64,000 nt of DNA from Eumeta japonica (GCA_005406025.1 BGZK01001297.1:110209-174208), one strand, 5' to 3'. Positions 1 through 13,403 are shown, numbered from the stretch's first letter. Made by a program: numbers and translations. The notes: generated by a model from the letters alone, not told the origin.

Positions 1-535
1 ATAACTCGAACCTCGTTAAGTCGAAATCCTCAGTATATCGAAAAAAAATTGCCATTCCCTTCCGATGAACACCTAAATACGCGGTATCTCGAATTATTAG
101 ACTTTGTAACTCGAACAAAATGTTATTCCTCTATGAAGTATTGATAATATATATTTATACTCTATAACTCGAATCTCAAAAAGGAGACTCCGTAAGTCAT
201 AGTTTGTAAAATATAATGACGTCTTACTTGGAATACCCCGAAATAATAGCAATAAATTTCTAAAATGAATGTTCGGGTTCGGGGCTTCCAATCTATTGTT
301 TTTGTCTTGTACACGTGCATTAATGAATACATTCATGAAACTTCCTAAGTAACACAGCTGTGAACGTTATATTTGTTCTGTTATGTTTGATTTTTTTTTG
401 TGTACAGTTTACTTCGTAAGTCGAAAATTTCAGCAGTTAAGTCATATGTATCTCGAAGTTCTTGTTAAGTCGAAAACTCGTTAACTCGAATTTTTTTGCA
501 TTTCCCTTGACATTCGAGTTATTGTGATTCCAGTG
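1..535. mobile_element. pogo-type (Tc1/mariner superfamily) MITE, left tip cut by window edge
   Basis: The right end, read inward from 535, begins CACTGGAATCAC followed by ATAACTCGAATG, and is followed on the outside by TA (536-537). The left end of the window starts ATAACTCGAACC, the same subterminal motif in opposite orientation, so only about a dozen bases should be missing. TAACTCGAA and TTAAGTCGAA motifs recur throughout both arms, which is characteristic of pogo/Tigger-type non-autonomous elements. No transposase frame is present: the open frame at 97-336 is chance. Superfamily assignment is from recalled TIR similarity. Confidence 0.7.
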
Positions 536-1189
536 TAATATGAAAAAAGCATGAAATCGCAAAGTATAAATAAGTTTTATAAAAATACAATAGCATTATA
601 AAACTTTTTGATGCCAGCAGATATTAATTATAAGTTAACTGTAAATTAAAATATAAAAACAGTTACTTTGAAACTGAAATGTTTAAAAAGTATTTTAATC
701 AGACAGAGCATTGCAAAGTTTACCTCTATTTAACCTTACTTCTTGACAAAATAATATACTGCTATTGTAATGAAATTTGGACGACTACCACTGCTTTCTC
801 ATGTTTATACGTTCATAGTCATGTTTACAGAGAACATACTTTCAATTGTTGCTTAGGAATATTCTGTCCACTTATTTTTTAAGTTACTGAATAAGGATCA
901 TTTTTCCAATTCTAAAATACATGTTATCTCAGAAATTGTAAAATTTTAAAATAATTTCACTTGAAAAGATGTATATAATACACTACAATATATAAAGTCA
1001 TTTAAGATAATGACAGGTATTAAATATTATCAGTGAAAACTGCATTAAGAACTTGTCCCAATTTAGAGCTTCTAATAAGTTGAAATATATCTTATATAAT
1101 AAATTAAATAAACAATAACTGCACTGTAAAATCATTCTTATAAAAACTATGTAACTTAAAATGTATTATTAACAATTAATAATTCTATG
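536..1189. other. AT-rich gene-free stretch
   Basis: No conserved reading frame or repeat boundary was seen. The frame at 679-882 has no recognisable protein features. This lies on the 3' side of GPAA1, but no further GPAA1 exon was recognised on the minus strand. Confidence 0.5.
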
Positions 1190-1309
1190 TTCTCCAATGA
1201 GTAAGACACTCGTTTCATATGAGATGTATTTGGGGTTTGATCCCCATGCAATAAAGGACAGGACATTGGTAACTAGTTGTCATCTCTTACGAGTCAACCT
1301 TTGAATATC
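1190..1309 (+). repeat. tRNA-derived SINE remnant
   Basis: The segment has a box A-like stretch (ATGAGTAAGACACTCG) and, about 30 bases on, a box B-like GGGGTTTGATCCCC. This spacing and the word ACTCGTTTCATATG resemble the tRNA-like head of lepidopteran SINEs. The rest is too decayed to place in a family. Confidence 0.45.
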
Positions 1310-2034
1310 TAACTGCCGCACTCAGAGAGCTCCTTTAAATTTCGGTTAATCTCTCTTTAGTTAAAGTTCATTAAAAATACTAAGCAACATTAAATCTGGA
1401 TGCGTCCCAGAGTCACCCTTTAACGGCTACTTAGTTAACGACTACTTAAGTATGATCAGTACTGGAAGCAATCAATCGATCCAAGAAATTTTATTCAATT
1501 TGAATAAGTACTCTTCATTTTTGACAAGATTATAAGTAAATTTTACAAATCTATACATATGTATTAGCATAAAAGTATCTTATAATGGATTTAATAAAAT
1601 AGTAACAAATAAAAAAAAAATGGTCAATCATCTCAAGTGCCCAAAAAATATTACTGTCAAGATTCCAAAATAACCTATATTTTGTGAGCTATATATTAAT
1701 GCACACTGTTATAAACTAGGCAATTTCGGCCAACTTCATACCTATTCATAATATTGAGTTATTCTACAGAGGTATACACAGTACAATTATATTAACGTCA
1801 GTTTTGTTTATTTCAATGCTAATATGTTAACTACTACATTTTTAATTGTCAAATCAAAGTTAAGGGATCATTAACGAAGTTAAGTGACCGATATTGTCTA
1901 CTTAAAGTCAATGGTCCTTAAGGTGGTTTAAGGGACATTTAACCGACTCTGGGAGTGACAGTTCGTTAAACCATTACTAAGGAACCACTAAAGGAGGATT
2001 AAAATTTAAGTATCGTCTCTGAGTGCGGCAGTAA
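1310..2034. mobile_element. PIF/Harbinger-type MITE with TAA target duplication
   Basis: The element occupies 1313-2031. Both ends read inward as CTGCCGCACTCAGAGA, a perfect 16-base terminal inverted repeat, and similarity continues more weakly inward (TTTAAAT / TTAAATT). TAA flanks both ends directly (1310-1312 and 2032-2034), which is the 3-bp TWA duplication known for PIF/Harbinger elements. It has no coding capacity. Confidence 0.75.
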
Positions 2035-2224
2035 GGTATTCATAATGCGCTATAACTCAGTATAAAAAAAATCTTACATACTATGCATGTAGGTTATAAA
2101 ATCTTTCAACAGCAATCATTGTGGGACATCAAGTAATAAAGAAATTCAAATAATGTCATTTTTTCCATAAATTCACATACTAAGTACGATCGTACATAAT
2201 AAAGGGAGAAGTTTTTTATTTTAC

Positions 2225-5200
2225 CTAATTTGCTAAAAGCTAAAGGCGCGTTCATAACTGCATAACCTAGTAAATGCACTAATAGATAGTTAGCGCCTAT
2301 GTTCACTATACTCATATCTGATTCTTCCCTGCACTCTTGTAATTTCTTATCTCCATTATTTTGTGATTGTTCTTTGGTTCCCTCGGAAGGTTCAGTATTT
2401 TCTGAGTTTGTTATTTTTTCATCAGAAACCTCTTCGGATTGTTGAATAGACACCCACAATGCTAGAGACCTCAACAACATCGCCACACACAGCAAACATA
2501 ATGAGGGCATGTACTGGCCTGAAAGTAATAATACATTATGATAAAGTACACCTTTTTCAGGGTTGATAATAAAAACATATTTTGAAGTTCCAGGCTTTTC
2601 TAGATTCTTAATAGATTCTAAGTAAAAATTTAAAATACTCCTGGTTCTATTGGTAAAAAAATGTATTTGGTACTTAATAAACATTGACCATTGAATATAT
2701 AAGTTTCCTATAAATTAAATATTTTTTCAGTATGGGCAACTTTTTCAATTTTTGTTTTAAGAAGAAATTGTTTAATCATCCTATATACTGTTATTTTTAA
2801 ATTTAATTGAATATTTATTTCATACACTCACCTATAGAAATGAATCTATTAGTCCCAGTAAGTAAATAGAAGAAATAACTCTGATGAAATCTCTCTAGTA
2901 AATTATTCAGAGACCTGAGTATGCTCTCCAATGCGTTACCAAGTTTGTAGAAATTGACAAAACTGAGGGCGTGAACCTTGGGCGGCACCCCAGCTGGATC
3001 ATTCGCATCGCGACCCTCGAGGGTCACTGCCTCGATGCCGAAACGATGATAAAGTCCATGATTTCCATTAGGCACCTACACCACAGTAAAATATGTTATT
3101 AGGGACTTAGTAACAGCTGTATGATTAAAGATTTTTATAACATAGCACATATGGAGCTTGGGATAAATTACAAACTTTTTTAAATTTACTTTATACTGAT
3201 AAAATGCACAAATTGATTTATTTATAAGTACTGGTGGTATGTCACTGTAAAACTTGTTTAAAGTAAGTAGATTATATAATCAAATTTAGTGTTTCATATC
3301 AGATTTAGAAAAGATCACTATTGGAGTTAGTTTAGTGAGTCTGTGAATATTGGCAATATTAATGTACCAATCAGTTTAGTGATATCAAAAGGGTTACCTA
3401 AAAAAAACTATTTGAGATCAATCGAAAGAAATAAAAGAGCAAACATTTTGCTTAATAACTAGAGCTAAGCATTGTTTCATGTTTGGTACAATAAATACTC
3501 ACTCCGGCAACCTGAGCAGAGACCATACCTAGCATGGTCCAAATACTGTTTGTCCACTCCTCCACTTTGTTACGGGTCCTTATCCAGGAATAACTGGTAA
3601 AAATTATATAAGAAATTGATGTGGTACATTAGTTAATATGCATAGCACTTAAATTACTATACTTTAAAAAAAAATAACTAAATTGTAAATATTAGTAAAT
3701 GATCTTGTTCATGTTCACCTTGTGAGGAGTATATAAGATGGGAAAAAAATCGATAGAAAAATTGATAGTAATTAAAAAATTTAATATTTAATGCAGGCTT
3801 TTGCAAACACATTAAAAATGTGGTACACAAATTGTAGCACAGAGCATTACAAAAATTCTGGAAGAAAAGGCTGAAGAATATTTATCGATATCTTACTTTG
3901 TATGTAGTTACATTTTATGAAACCTTTTTTGAATTCTATTGCATTCCCTACAAATCTACTAAATGTAACATTATCAAATGCCCATTACAATTTACTAGCA
4001 TATAACAAGTTCTGCACATGCTAATAAACTGCAGGACTTATTATTCAAAAGCATTTGAGAGTGCTTTACAATTAAAATTATTTTTCACCTCTTATCAGAA
4101 CTATTTCTACTGCATTATTCTTGGTAATACATGCAAATGGGAAAATTTGCATATCATTGTAAAGATAATTTAATGAAGTTTGAAATGTTAGCTTCAAAAA
4201 ATGATTTAGCGTAATAGAAACGAAAAAAAACAAAATAGATAAATCCATTAATTAAGCTTTTTTTTATTATTAGATTTAGAATTACAGCAAATAGTTCCCT
4301 ATTGAAAATGGCTGTTTAACTCCATGTCATTAAATTAAAATTAATAAAATATATTTAATAATAGACCAAGGGGACGGCTCTCACAAATAATGATGATCTC
4401 TAGTAGTAAATAAATTTGTCTTTGTTACCATCTGTTTCAAAGAAATCGGGTTGTAAAATTTGTAATAATATATTCTATATGACACTTTTCTTCAATTTTT
4501 TTTTTGATTTTTTAACAAAATAAATGGAAACATTATGAGGTGTGCACTTTCTGATTTCCTACATTGATATTTAAATTATTCCTTTGAAAATTAATGTTCT
4601 CACTAATTTTATAACTGATGGTTATTGTGTTGTATTTAGTTTTATATGAAAGCAGTATAATTATTTTAAGAAAATATATGCCTTAAGGAAATTCTACTTG
4701 TCCTTTCACATTTTTTTTGAACGGAAATATTCCAAGCAGTCATTGATCAGTTAAATTAATACAAAGTAATTCAAATACAATAGAAGCTCTCCTTCAGTTT
4801 TCCAAATTTATCATAATAATAAAACTGACAGGGCCCACGAAACTAAGAATGCTAGTTGTCGCTGATCTTGTACACACCACAAACATAGTCATTGCAGTAC
4901 TTCCCAAAAACTAGAAAGGTTCATTTCTGGACTTCTTTAGAATATATTGTAATAATTAAATATTGTTGATTTTTTTAATATGTTATATAAAAATTAAATC
5001 ACACTACTACTATTGCAAGTTCGTAATTAGTTTAATTTCATATAAAATGGAAATAGCTTTCTTTACTTCAATAAAATCATTACATAATTATTTTCACACC
5101 ACACATTTACAAATGAACATTAAATAATTTTTCAAGAATACCATTTATTTTGATTCCTCATACTTTTCCCTATGCTTAAGGGCAATGTTAGCCCAATGGT

Positions 5201-8200
5201 TGCTTTTGTATCAGGACATACAGGATTCAAAACCTGAACGCATATGAATAGCCCAATCAATTTTTAACAACCACTTGCTCCATACCTTATAAAACATTTT
5301 ATATCGTTGGTTTGGTTGGTTGGTTGGTTGGTAACAACAGCTATTAGCAGCCCCCAACCCACACTGAGCCAGAACAAAGAGTTCAAAGCGCAAACCTCTC
5401 AATCAAAAACAAAAAAATACATCCCTGAACCATTGAACTCGCGACACTATAACCATTATTGACACCTCCGTATATAAATATATACATATAATTTTTTGAG
5501 ATGGAAACAAGACATTGAACTAGCGACACTGTAACTGTTACTGACACCTCTGTACAAAAGCATGTACATATGATTGAAGAGAAAACTTCTTTAGGCGCAT
5601 TAGGCATTTATGAGATAGAAAAAAACCATTGAACTCGCGACACTGTAACTGTTATCATCACCTCTGTATATAAGGTATGAACATATAATTTTTTGAGATG
5701 GGGAAAAGCCACTGAACTCGCGACACTAAATGCTACCGACATGTCTATATATGAGTATGTACAAATTATTGAAATGAAAACTTCTTTAGGGGCGGCGTTG
5801 GGCATTTTTAAGATGGGAAGAAACCATTGAACTCGCGACAATGTTACTGTTAACCGTTAACTGACACCTCTGTACATAAGTATCTATTTCTATATGTATT
5901 TTTAATTCTATATCTATTTGTATGTGATTAGACAATTCAAAAAATACACACATAATTATTAAAGTTTTCACTTCTGTCGGCACTCCCGGAGTGCAACTGT
6001 TTCTTTTATATTGTATTGTGTGAGGTGTTAATTCTCAGAAATCCATAATAGACGCTTGCCTGCAACATGCATTAACATGCAGCGTGCAACCCACCACTGA
6101 CCCTCGAATCTGCCCCTCCACTATGGATTTCTATCCATTATTAGAACAACACACATTATTAGAACTCCATTAAATAAGTGTTTCATAATAATATATTTTG
6201 CATATATGCAAGTTATAAGTACATATACTAGACATTAGTATTTTTAAACAATATGTAATTACCTGTTTTTATAAGAATGATGAATCGAAGATTTGATACA
6301 CAATTTGTGTACCAAATTCACCAAGTCCAGATTGGGCAGCTGGCCGTTCAATCCTTCTACTTTCACTTCAATGTATTCTATAATCAGAAAAAATATTTCA
6401 TTTAGTAGTTATTAGCTCTAATGTCAACACGGACAATGAAATCGGAGAGCAGTATCTATTTTTTTTACAGAACATCAGAGCCATTAAGTTGACACTCCTG
6501 AAGATGTGCCTTCTACAATTAGCAGTCTCACAATTGTTGTGATGCACCATTATGTGCAAACTTCACATGATTACAAATTTAATTTTGTTTTTTAATTGTT
6601 GCTAGGGAACCCTGAATTAGAAATCCCACTCTCAGCCTGATTTGCTTTTATTAAAATACACACTGATATTTAATGTATTATCAGAAATTTATACAAACTC
6701 AAAATCTTATCTGTTATTAACATATTTATGACCCCATTTTTAATTCCCACTCATCATTGGTAATTTCAAAGCTAATACTTATTATTAATTAAATAATATG
6801 ATATCTATATTAGTAATTTTCCAGAATTGATGAATTTGCAACTAGACAAATTTATGTCCAAAAATAAGGAATAAATGAAACTAATACTTGATTAAAAAAA
6901 AGTTATAACACACAACAGAAAAACTTACTTATCATAGGACTATGAAATTCCAAATTTATTGCTGCCTGAATTGAACCGGAGCGACCTTTCAGTTTTCCCG
7001 GATTCAAACATTTCTTATGGTCTGATCCTTTCAGAAATTCAAAGCCTAAACTGCCTAGGTCATATGGTGTATGCTTCCAAAATGACCCCATACTCGAGTA
7101 TAAAGTTTCAGTTTGGCTGACTATACCATGATATGCTTCTAACCATGCTTGCATTCCTAATTGTTCATGTTCTGTTACAAGGAAGATTATGTCTTTGGCC
7201 CAGTACTTCTGTGCTGCAGAATAAAATTATACAAACTCTTTATTTACTTATTGCGAGATAAATTATTTAAGAAATATATAATGAATAATACTGTAACACT
7301 ATAATAATATATGAACAACAATTTTTATACATTTGTTACATATTGTACATGGCACTTTATTTGAGAAAGGCAGTCTTCAGTACTTTAAAATGGAAATACT
7401 TTTGATAATATCTCTACTGTGTATAACAAATATGGTCCCTTGCACTGCACACTATATAATGGTAAAAAGAAATGTCTATATCACTAAAAACCTTTATAAG
7501 TGATATTGCAAAAGTACATATTATTTACAGTTTACCATACTACAGCTTTCAGTTGAATTAAATTGTTAATGAGAAATGCACATAGAAAAAAAATATAGTA
7601 GGAAATGTTAAAACTTATTAACATTTCCTAATATATTTTTTCAGTTTATAAAACTAGGTGACCCTTGAGAATACTTCGCATTGAGAGTGGTCAGTTATGT
7701 AATGTAACAAAGTAGAAATAAGTAAATGTAAATATTTATTAATTTTAAATATTTTATTGAAAAAAATGGTAACAAAATTAGTCTTATATTAATATAGTAT
7801 ACAATATTATACACAGTATTACAGACACATTTTTTATTATTTTATTTATATTTAGATATTTCATATCAGCAAAGAACACCTTAGAGAAATAATATATAAA
7901 AATGCCAACAGATGGCTTTAAATAAAAATTTTAAAAGGTAAATATTATAATAACAATTGTGTAATGGAAATAAATGAAAACTTATCTGATCTCATTTTTC
8001 GTCATTAGAGTGAAAAATAATCTTCAAAATGGTATGTCAAACACTAAGTTTGATAACATGTCAAGGGAGATATTCCATACTGACAAAAAACACCTTACAA
8101 AAATAATATATAATGATAATAATTTGTGATTATATCACAGAACAGTCATACTAACGTCTTGCGAACTGCGCAAATGCCAGCATTAGGGCTATCCCGGCAG

Positions 8201-9484
8201 CAGTGCCTTTCTGGTGGGATGAAACAGAGCGATGAGGAGCTGATACCACTAAAGCTTCCAAAGAGGCAGTGCGAGGAGCTCTTAAAATCCCATAAACATT
8301 TGTGCCATAAAATACCTAAAAATGATGACAATACACCTAAATTATTTGTAAAAATTCTGTTAAGTTCAAGTAATATAAATTTATGGATTTTTGTAATGCA
8401 TATGTTGAGTTTCAAATTTTATGTATTAAAAAAAGTCCTATGCTTTGAGATTTAGGATAATAAAGTTAATTAAAAACATCTGATATTTATATTCTTAAGG
8501 AATTGAATGATTCTATGATTTAAACAATTCTGGTAATGTGTTTTAGAATTCACACACTATTCAAAACTTTAATTTGGCCACATAATTCACTCTTGTTGCT
8601 TATGACAAACCACAGTTCATATTAAGAAAGTGCACACATCAATAAAAAATGTACAAATTCTTTTTCTGTATGACAAGTGTTGAATAAAATTTTATGCTGT
8701 AGGTACTTCTAGAATATAAATAATGTTCCAAATTGAAAACCAACCTGTCCCTGTCCTAAAGGATAATCCAAAGTAAAATTGTGTGTGTACACCTCTAAGT
8801 TTAACTGAGACATTTTACCAATCAACCATGGCACGGGGATTTGATCGCTGTCTTCGTATTTATCCTAAAATAGAATAAAATTCTTGAAAATACTATACGT
8901 TTTGACCACAATAATAAAAAAATAAATTATATTATATCACATATAGGTAAATAAAGTATATTTAAAATTAAGCAGGCACGTTGATAATCCAAAAGAAAGC
9001 TTATAGTATTCATGTTTACTTATGTACAAAACTTAAATTCATGTTATGCAAAACTCTATAATGTACTTATAATTGTAAGAGTTAGATAATTAGAAACTAA
9101 TGACTTGTTAGTGTTAGGTATATATCACCTCATTGCAAAGATACACTCTTCCATAATCTTCATTTCAGATTGACTGGTTTAGAACATTAAATCCTCACGA
9201 TTTTAAGAAATTTATGGTCAAACATAAATAATTACCTCCAGTTCTTTTAACAGCTCGTTATAGTACTGCTTTGCTGCTTGTTCCGTATTAAATTCGTTCG
9301 TCACCAAGCCTGGCAGCAAAGCATTTTCCGAGAAATATGTCTCATTATTGAAAGCCTTATTACCGAGCATAAAGAACCAGACAATGGCACCAATATAACA
9401 CAGAAACGTCAGGGGTTTGTGAACTTTACGAAGAATTCGTACCCATTTCACTGAACCATACTCTGGGTCCGACAACAAATCCAT
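2225..9484 (-). CDS. GPAA1: GPI transamidase subunit GAA1 (GPAA1), 3' end missing
   Basis: GPAA1 is a multi-pass ER membrane subunit of the GPI transamidase, which attaches GPI anchors to proteins. Exons in transcription order are 9484-9236, 8864-8745, 8315-8156, 7213-6929, 6377-6263, 3593-3503, 3075-2832 and 2518-2225. All have GT-AG junctions and consistent phases, giving 519 codons. Family features seen are the N-terminal MDLLSDP, a membrane segment about residues 24-42, TYFSENALLPG, GTNVYGILRAPR, YWAKDIIFLVTEHEQLG, AWLEAYHG, GSIQAAINLE, VEGLNGQLPNLDL, LLERFHQSYFFYLL and RFISIG. The ATG at 9484 matches the family start. The last visible exon holds an acidic, glutamine-rich linker and a membrane segment, then ends at a good donor (AG/GTAAAA). 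About 100 or more C-terminal residues expected from the human protein (about 620 aa) were not found at 1-2224. The gene could be complete off the left edge or truncated. Confidence 0.95.
5165..5400 (+). repeat. tRNA-derived SINE remnant in GPAA1 intron 5
   Basis: A box A-like TTAGCCCAATGGTT is followed by a box B-like GGATTCAAAACC, with spacing typical of tRNA-derived SINEs. A short (TTGG)n run lies near 5308-5332. The open frame at 5211-5402 on the other strand is a by-product. Confidence 0.4.
5420..5880. repeat. Five-unit tandem array in GPAA1 intron 5
   Basis: Units begin near 5424, 5510, 5627, 5709 and 5825 with variants of CATTGAACTCGCGACACTGT followed by TGACACCTCTGTATATAA. Units alternate short (about 85 bp) and long (about 115 bp). 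The long ones carry an extra GAAAACTTCTTTAGG segment, so the higher-order period is about 200 bp. Minus-strand open frames here (5383-5983) are repeat-derived. Confidence 0.75.
7586..7641. repeat. Hairpin, about 24-bp stem, in GPAA1 intron 3
   Basis: AAAAAATATAGTAGGAAATG and its near-perfect inverse (CATTTCCTAATATATTTTTT) are separated by a spacer of a few bases around AACTTA. It may be a very small foldback element. Confidence 0.6.
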
Positions 9485-10065
9485 AATTTTGTTTTAATGT
9501 TGCTTTACTGGACTAGAGTTATAAAAGATTTTCTACTATTCGTCTGACATTTATTATCACTACAATTCAATTGATAGAATAAAAACCGTCATAATCACAA
9601 TACTTAAACATAATCACTGAGCATCCTAAAGTACCTATGCAATCAGTATAAAGAACCCACTATAATCCACTCAAACTCAAAAATCCTATCAATGTCAATC
9701 AAACCAAAACGATCATCAATATTCAATAACCTAATATTACCAGTATATTGAAATCTTAACAAGAGTAAATTCAGAATGCGATTTGCGGAAATACACATTA
9801 CACAATTGTTTTTTTATGAGCGAATAAAGTTTTTGTTTCTTTAGATTGTTTTTTTATCTATTTAAATAATTAAATAATATACACACTTAATCATGAAGAA
9901 AATCATGAAGGTTTCTGAAAGATAGGAACAATATTTTTGCTGTAAATAAGACAGTTACGAGTATACTTGTAATTATTGGCGAATAGTTATAATACGTCAT
10001 TTCACTTACTTATTGAGTTTAATCAATTTTCTTTACATATGGGTATTTAAGTATTTAAGTTTTCC

Positions 10066-10067
<2 letters not shown>

Positions 10068-10134
<67 letters not shown>
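10068..10134. repeat. (TA)n microsatellite
   Basis: About 33 uninterrupted TA dinucleotides lie 0.6 kb upstream of the GPAA1 start. The open frame that spans it (10013-10195) is a repeating Tyr-Ile artefact. Confidence 0.95.
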
Positions 10135-10136
<2 letters not shown>

Positions 10137-10720
10137 ACTTTTTATTCAATTGTGGTAATGAATACAATTTCGTAATGTTCGATTTTTTTTATTAGACATG
10201 ATTTTTTATTATAGCTGCGGAATGTAGTGAAGTTTTTGATTGCACTTATTTCTTAAGATCATAGGCGAATTTAAATCACATGATCTGTTATAATAAAAAT
10301 TAACATTTGTGTATTCACACGAGATAGAAGTAAAATTTTCAGAAAACTAAACTGCGAGAGACTGAGACGGATTCCGTAACAAGAGTGGGAAAATTATAGC
10401 GTTATTTTTCATTTTCTTTTTTCGGACTTATGTTTTCAATTTCATCAAATGACAATACACAGGCACACACATGTCTCTTCCTCTCACATTCTATCCCATT
10501 TCACATTTGCCTCATACTCCTACATGTATTCTACGTTATTCTCTTACAGGCTAAATCATAAAGATGTATGTATAGTTCGTGTCCTTTTAGTGACGCTTCT
10601 TCGTTTGATCGAGTTTTAAATCACAACAGTACCAAAGAAACTTTCACTTCAATAAACTAATAAAATCAGTAATATGCAACAAGTAGTGAGTATCGTACCA
10701 TTTTGCAAATAGTTGTCGGG

Positions 10721-10786
10721 ATTACTTATGTATACTTATTATGTGAAATATTTGATTATTCCACATAATAAGTATACGTATGTAAT
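10721..10786. repeat. Foldback hairpin, 28-bp arms
   Basis: Arm 10721-10748 (ATTACTTATGTATACTTATT and on) pairs with 10759-10786 at about 25 of 28 positions around a 10-base loop. It has no coding content. Confidence 0.7.
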
Positions 10787-13141
10787 TGATTATCAAGAAA
10801 AAGTCGCAACACGAATATTTTAATTCAAAACATTTTTTCACTTTATGCCTGTTACATTATAATAAATTTGAATGAAAGCTTTTTTAAAAAGGTATGAAAC
10901 TACCTTCTTCATATGTGTTCTAACAATAAAAAACGTATTAAGTATTTTCACCCGCTCATTTATAAATAGTTCTATATCAATTTTTATTGTTAATTTAAAA
11001 AATTACCAATAGTAAATAGACTTGACATTTTATTTTGTGATTGAATGATTGACTACTTAAACTTTTTTAATTTTTGTATTCCTGGTATAGACAGAAACTG
11101 AACTATTTTTGGTGTGGTAGCCCAGCCTAAAAAGAACTTGACGACACTTTACACAGTAATGAGCTGCGTATATAATATATTTATATATTTTTACATGCAT
11201 AAAAGTAATTGGAGTAATAAAGTTTTATTCGATTTCTTGGAAAATAAATTCTGCATAGCTTTGTGCTCTATAATTGAGTAATATATTGAAGTCTTAAAAA
11301 ATGAAAAATAAAGTTACATAATTGAAGTTTTTGAAGTGAAAACTTCTTTAGTGTCAATGTAATATACTAAATAAAATGAAGTAGCGTTACTAAAAAGAGA
11401 TAAATACATGCATCTAGATTTAGTCAGCGAGAGAATGAGATAGAATGCGAGAGAAAAAGCTGTGTGCGTTATGATTTTTAAACTTTGTGCCGATATAGAA
11501 ATAAATAAGCCCTGCAATCTATAATTATCCCACTTCTGGTAATGCATTCGTCTTTTTCATCTAAGTTAATTTTCTGGAGATTTCACTTTTCCGTTGTGTA
11601 ACTGCACATTGTAAACATATTATTTTTTTGCCTTTAAGTTTTGTTATACGTATGACAATAATGTAATTTATATTCAATTGTCATAAATATTACCTCTCTG
11701 TATCATATATATAATATAGAGTGCATTCTCTTTTTATTAAAAAAGGGCATAAAACGTTCTCTCCATCGCAAATTTTGCATAGCAATAAATTACTCAAAAA
11801 ATCAGCTAATTCTTTAATTGAAGTTGAGTAGAAAGTGTGTCTATTTAACCTAATGTCATAACCGCCCAAGGTCTCCACCACAACCAGCCAAACAAAGCCA
11901 ATTAATTGAAAAGTTGCAATGGTTGTTGTCGTAAGCCCCATATAGAAAACTCATATAACGCATATCACCTGAATTAATTTAATGACCATTAGATATTTGT
12001 AATTATCGTACAATTATTTTTACTTAAAAACTAATGTGCGTAGTGAAACACTCAACAAAACCGAGATTTTTGCATGATATAAATAAAATTGGCTTAATAA
12101 ATAATGCAATTAATGGAGTAAAAAGTAATTTTTGTTGGAAGTATATATTATTATTTTAGTTTAAAATGTCAATAGAAATAATATTGTGAGAAATTTTGCG
12201 TGATAACAAATATTTGTGACTGGCGTTAACGGTGACATTGCTTTCTTTAGTTATTCCCGTTTGTCGAATACTCAACGAGATGCAGGAAACCTTCTAGATT
12301 TTTCTCTTCTATAAGTACCTTTCTTTTGATGCCGGAAAAACAGTAATTGAAAATCGTGAACTTTAATCATAAAATAATATAATCATTATTAAATATTAAA
12401 CTGAACCCAGCTAGCTAAGCGGCCGGGAAACGCGTCTTTTTATAACACCGACGGGATGTGTATAATGCGGTTGACAGAATGAAACGCCCAATTTATAATA
12501 ACGAAACGGACAACCACTCGCTCCTCCGGTCCCAAGTTACTAGGCGCACATATTATTCTATACGGTATATTAGATTACCATAGCAAAATTTTTATTTAGC
12601 TCGGAGCTAATTTTTTTAACTTGGCAATGATTTGCAATGAGTTGTAAAGAGGCGTTTACACGGCTTAAATAGCGATATATTGCAAAAAATTTATACAGTA
12701 CTGAGTTCGTGAAAACGAACAACGAGTTTTCCGTAACACATTCATAAAGTCTCTCTAATAAGTTACAAGGTTTTTGAAATTTTTTAGTGGTCACCGCTCA
12801 GTAAACATGTCTCTCAAGTTTTTATAATTTTTCCAAAATATTTTTTATTAGAAAATATGACGTAAAATTGTATGCAGTTTAAATAATGCATTGTATTTTG
12901 CAAAATTCATACCAAAAGTTTTTCATTTATGCCTTTTTATTATCTTATAAAAAAAACTAAAGGTATATAAAAAGATACTTGGTTAAGAGTTTTAAAAAAG
13001 ACTGAATTATAAATATAAAGCTTAGTCAGAAACTTAGTAACTTGTTTAAGAGAGGACGCGTGTTCAATTTATGTAGCAACAGCGAACATAAATTTTCGGA
13101 TACCATAGGAAGGTGAATACACATTTATCGAATATAAATAC
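10787..13141. other. Gene-free stretch
   Basis: AT-rich with no recognised gene. Open frames at 11314-11547, 11690-11941 and 12570-12794 on the minus strand have no recognisable domain. At 12537-12557 lies TTACTAGGCGCACAT, which recurs near 15107 in a similar context (CACTCG and a C-rich patch just before), suggesting two decayed copies of one repeat. Confidence 0.5.
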
Positions 13142-13403
13142 ACCAATTTTAGAAGGTGTATAGAAAGAAAAAAGGCAAGAAACAAGATTTACTGTTTAAT
13201 AGCATTGAAATTTCCTATTATTTGTAAAGAATTGTTTTTTAGAGCATTTAATGAAATTAATGTTTTTATTTTACCAATTTTAGAAGGTGTATAGAAAGAA
13301 AAAGGCGAGAAACAAGATTTACTGTTTAATAGCATTGAAATTTCCTATTGTTTGTAAAGAATTGTCTTTTAGAGCATTTAATGAAATTAATGTCATTATT
13401 GAG
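13142..13403. repeat. Tandem duplication of 131 bp
   Basis: 13142-13272 and 13273-13403 are direct copies, each starting ACCAATTTTAGAAGGTGTAT. They differ at only a handful of positions (for example AAAAAAGGCAAG against AAAAAGGCGAG), so the duplication is recent relative to its surroundings. It is non-coding; the frame at 13348-13581 straddles the second copy. Confidence 0.9.

Noticed and set aside
2106..2684. 192-codon minus-strand frame taken as one protein
   Set aside because: Only 2225-2518 fits GPAA1 with splice sites at both ends; the rest is intron read-through.
8126..8455. Plus-strand 109-codon frame and an out-of-frame minus-strand frame
   Set aside because: Both overlap GPAA1 exon 3, whose family match is in a different minus-strand frame.
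10013..10195. Open frame across the TA microsatellite
   Set aside because: Alternating Tyr-Ile translation of a simple repeat.
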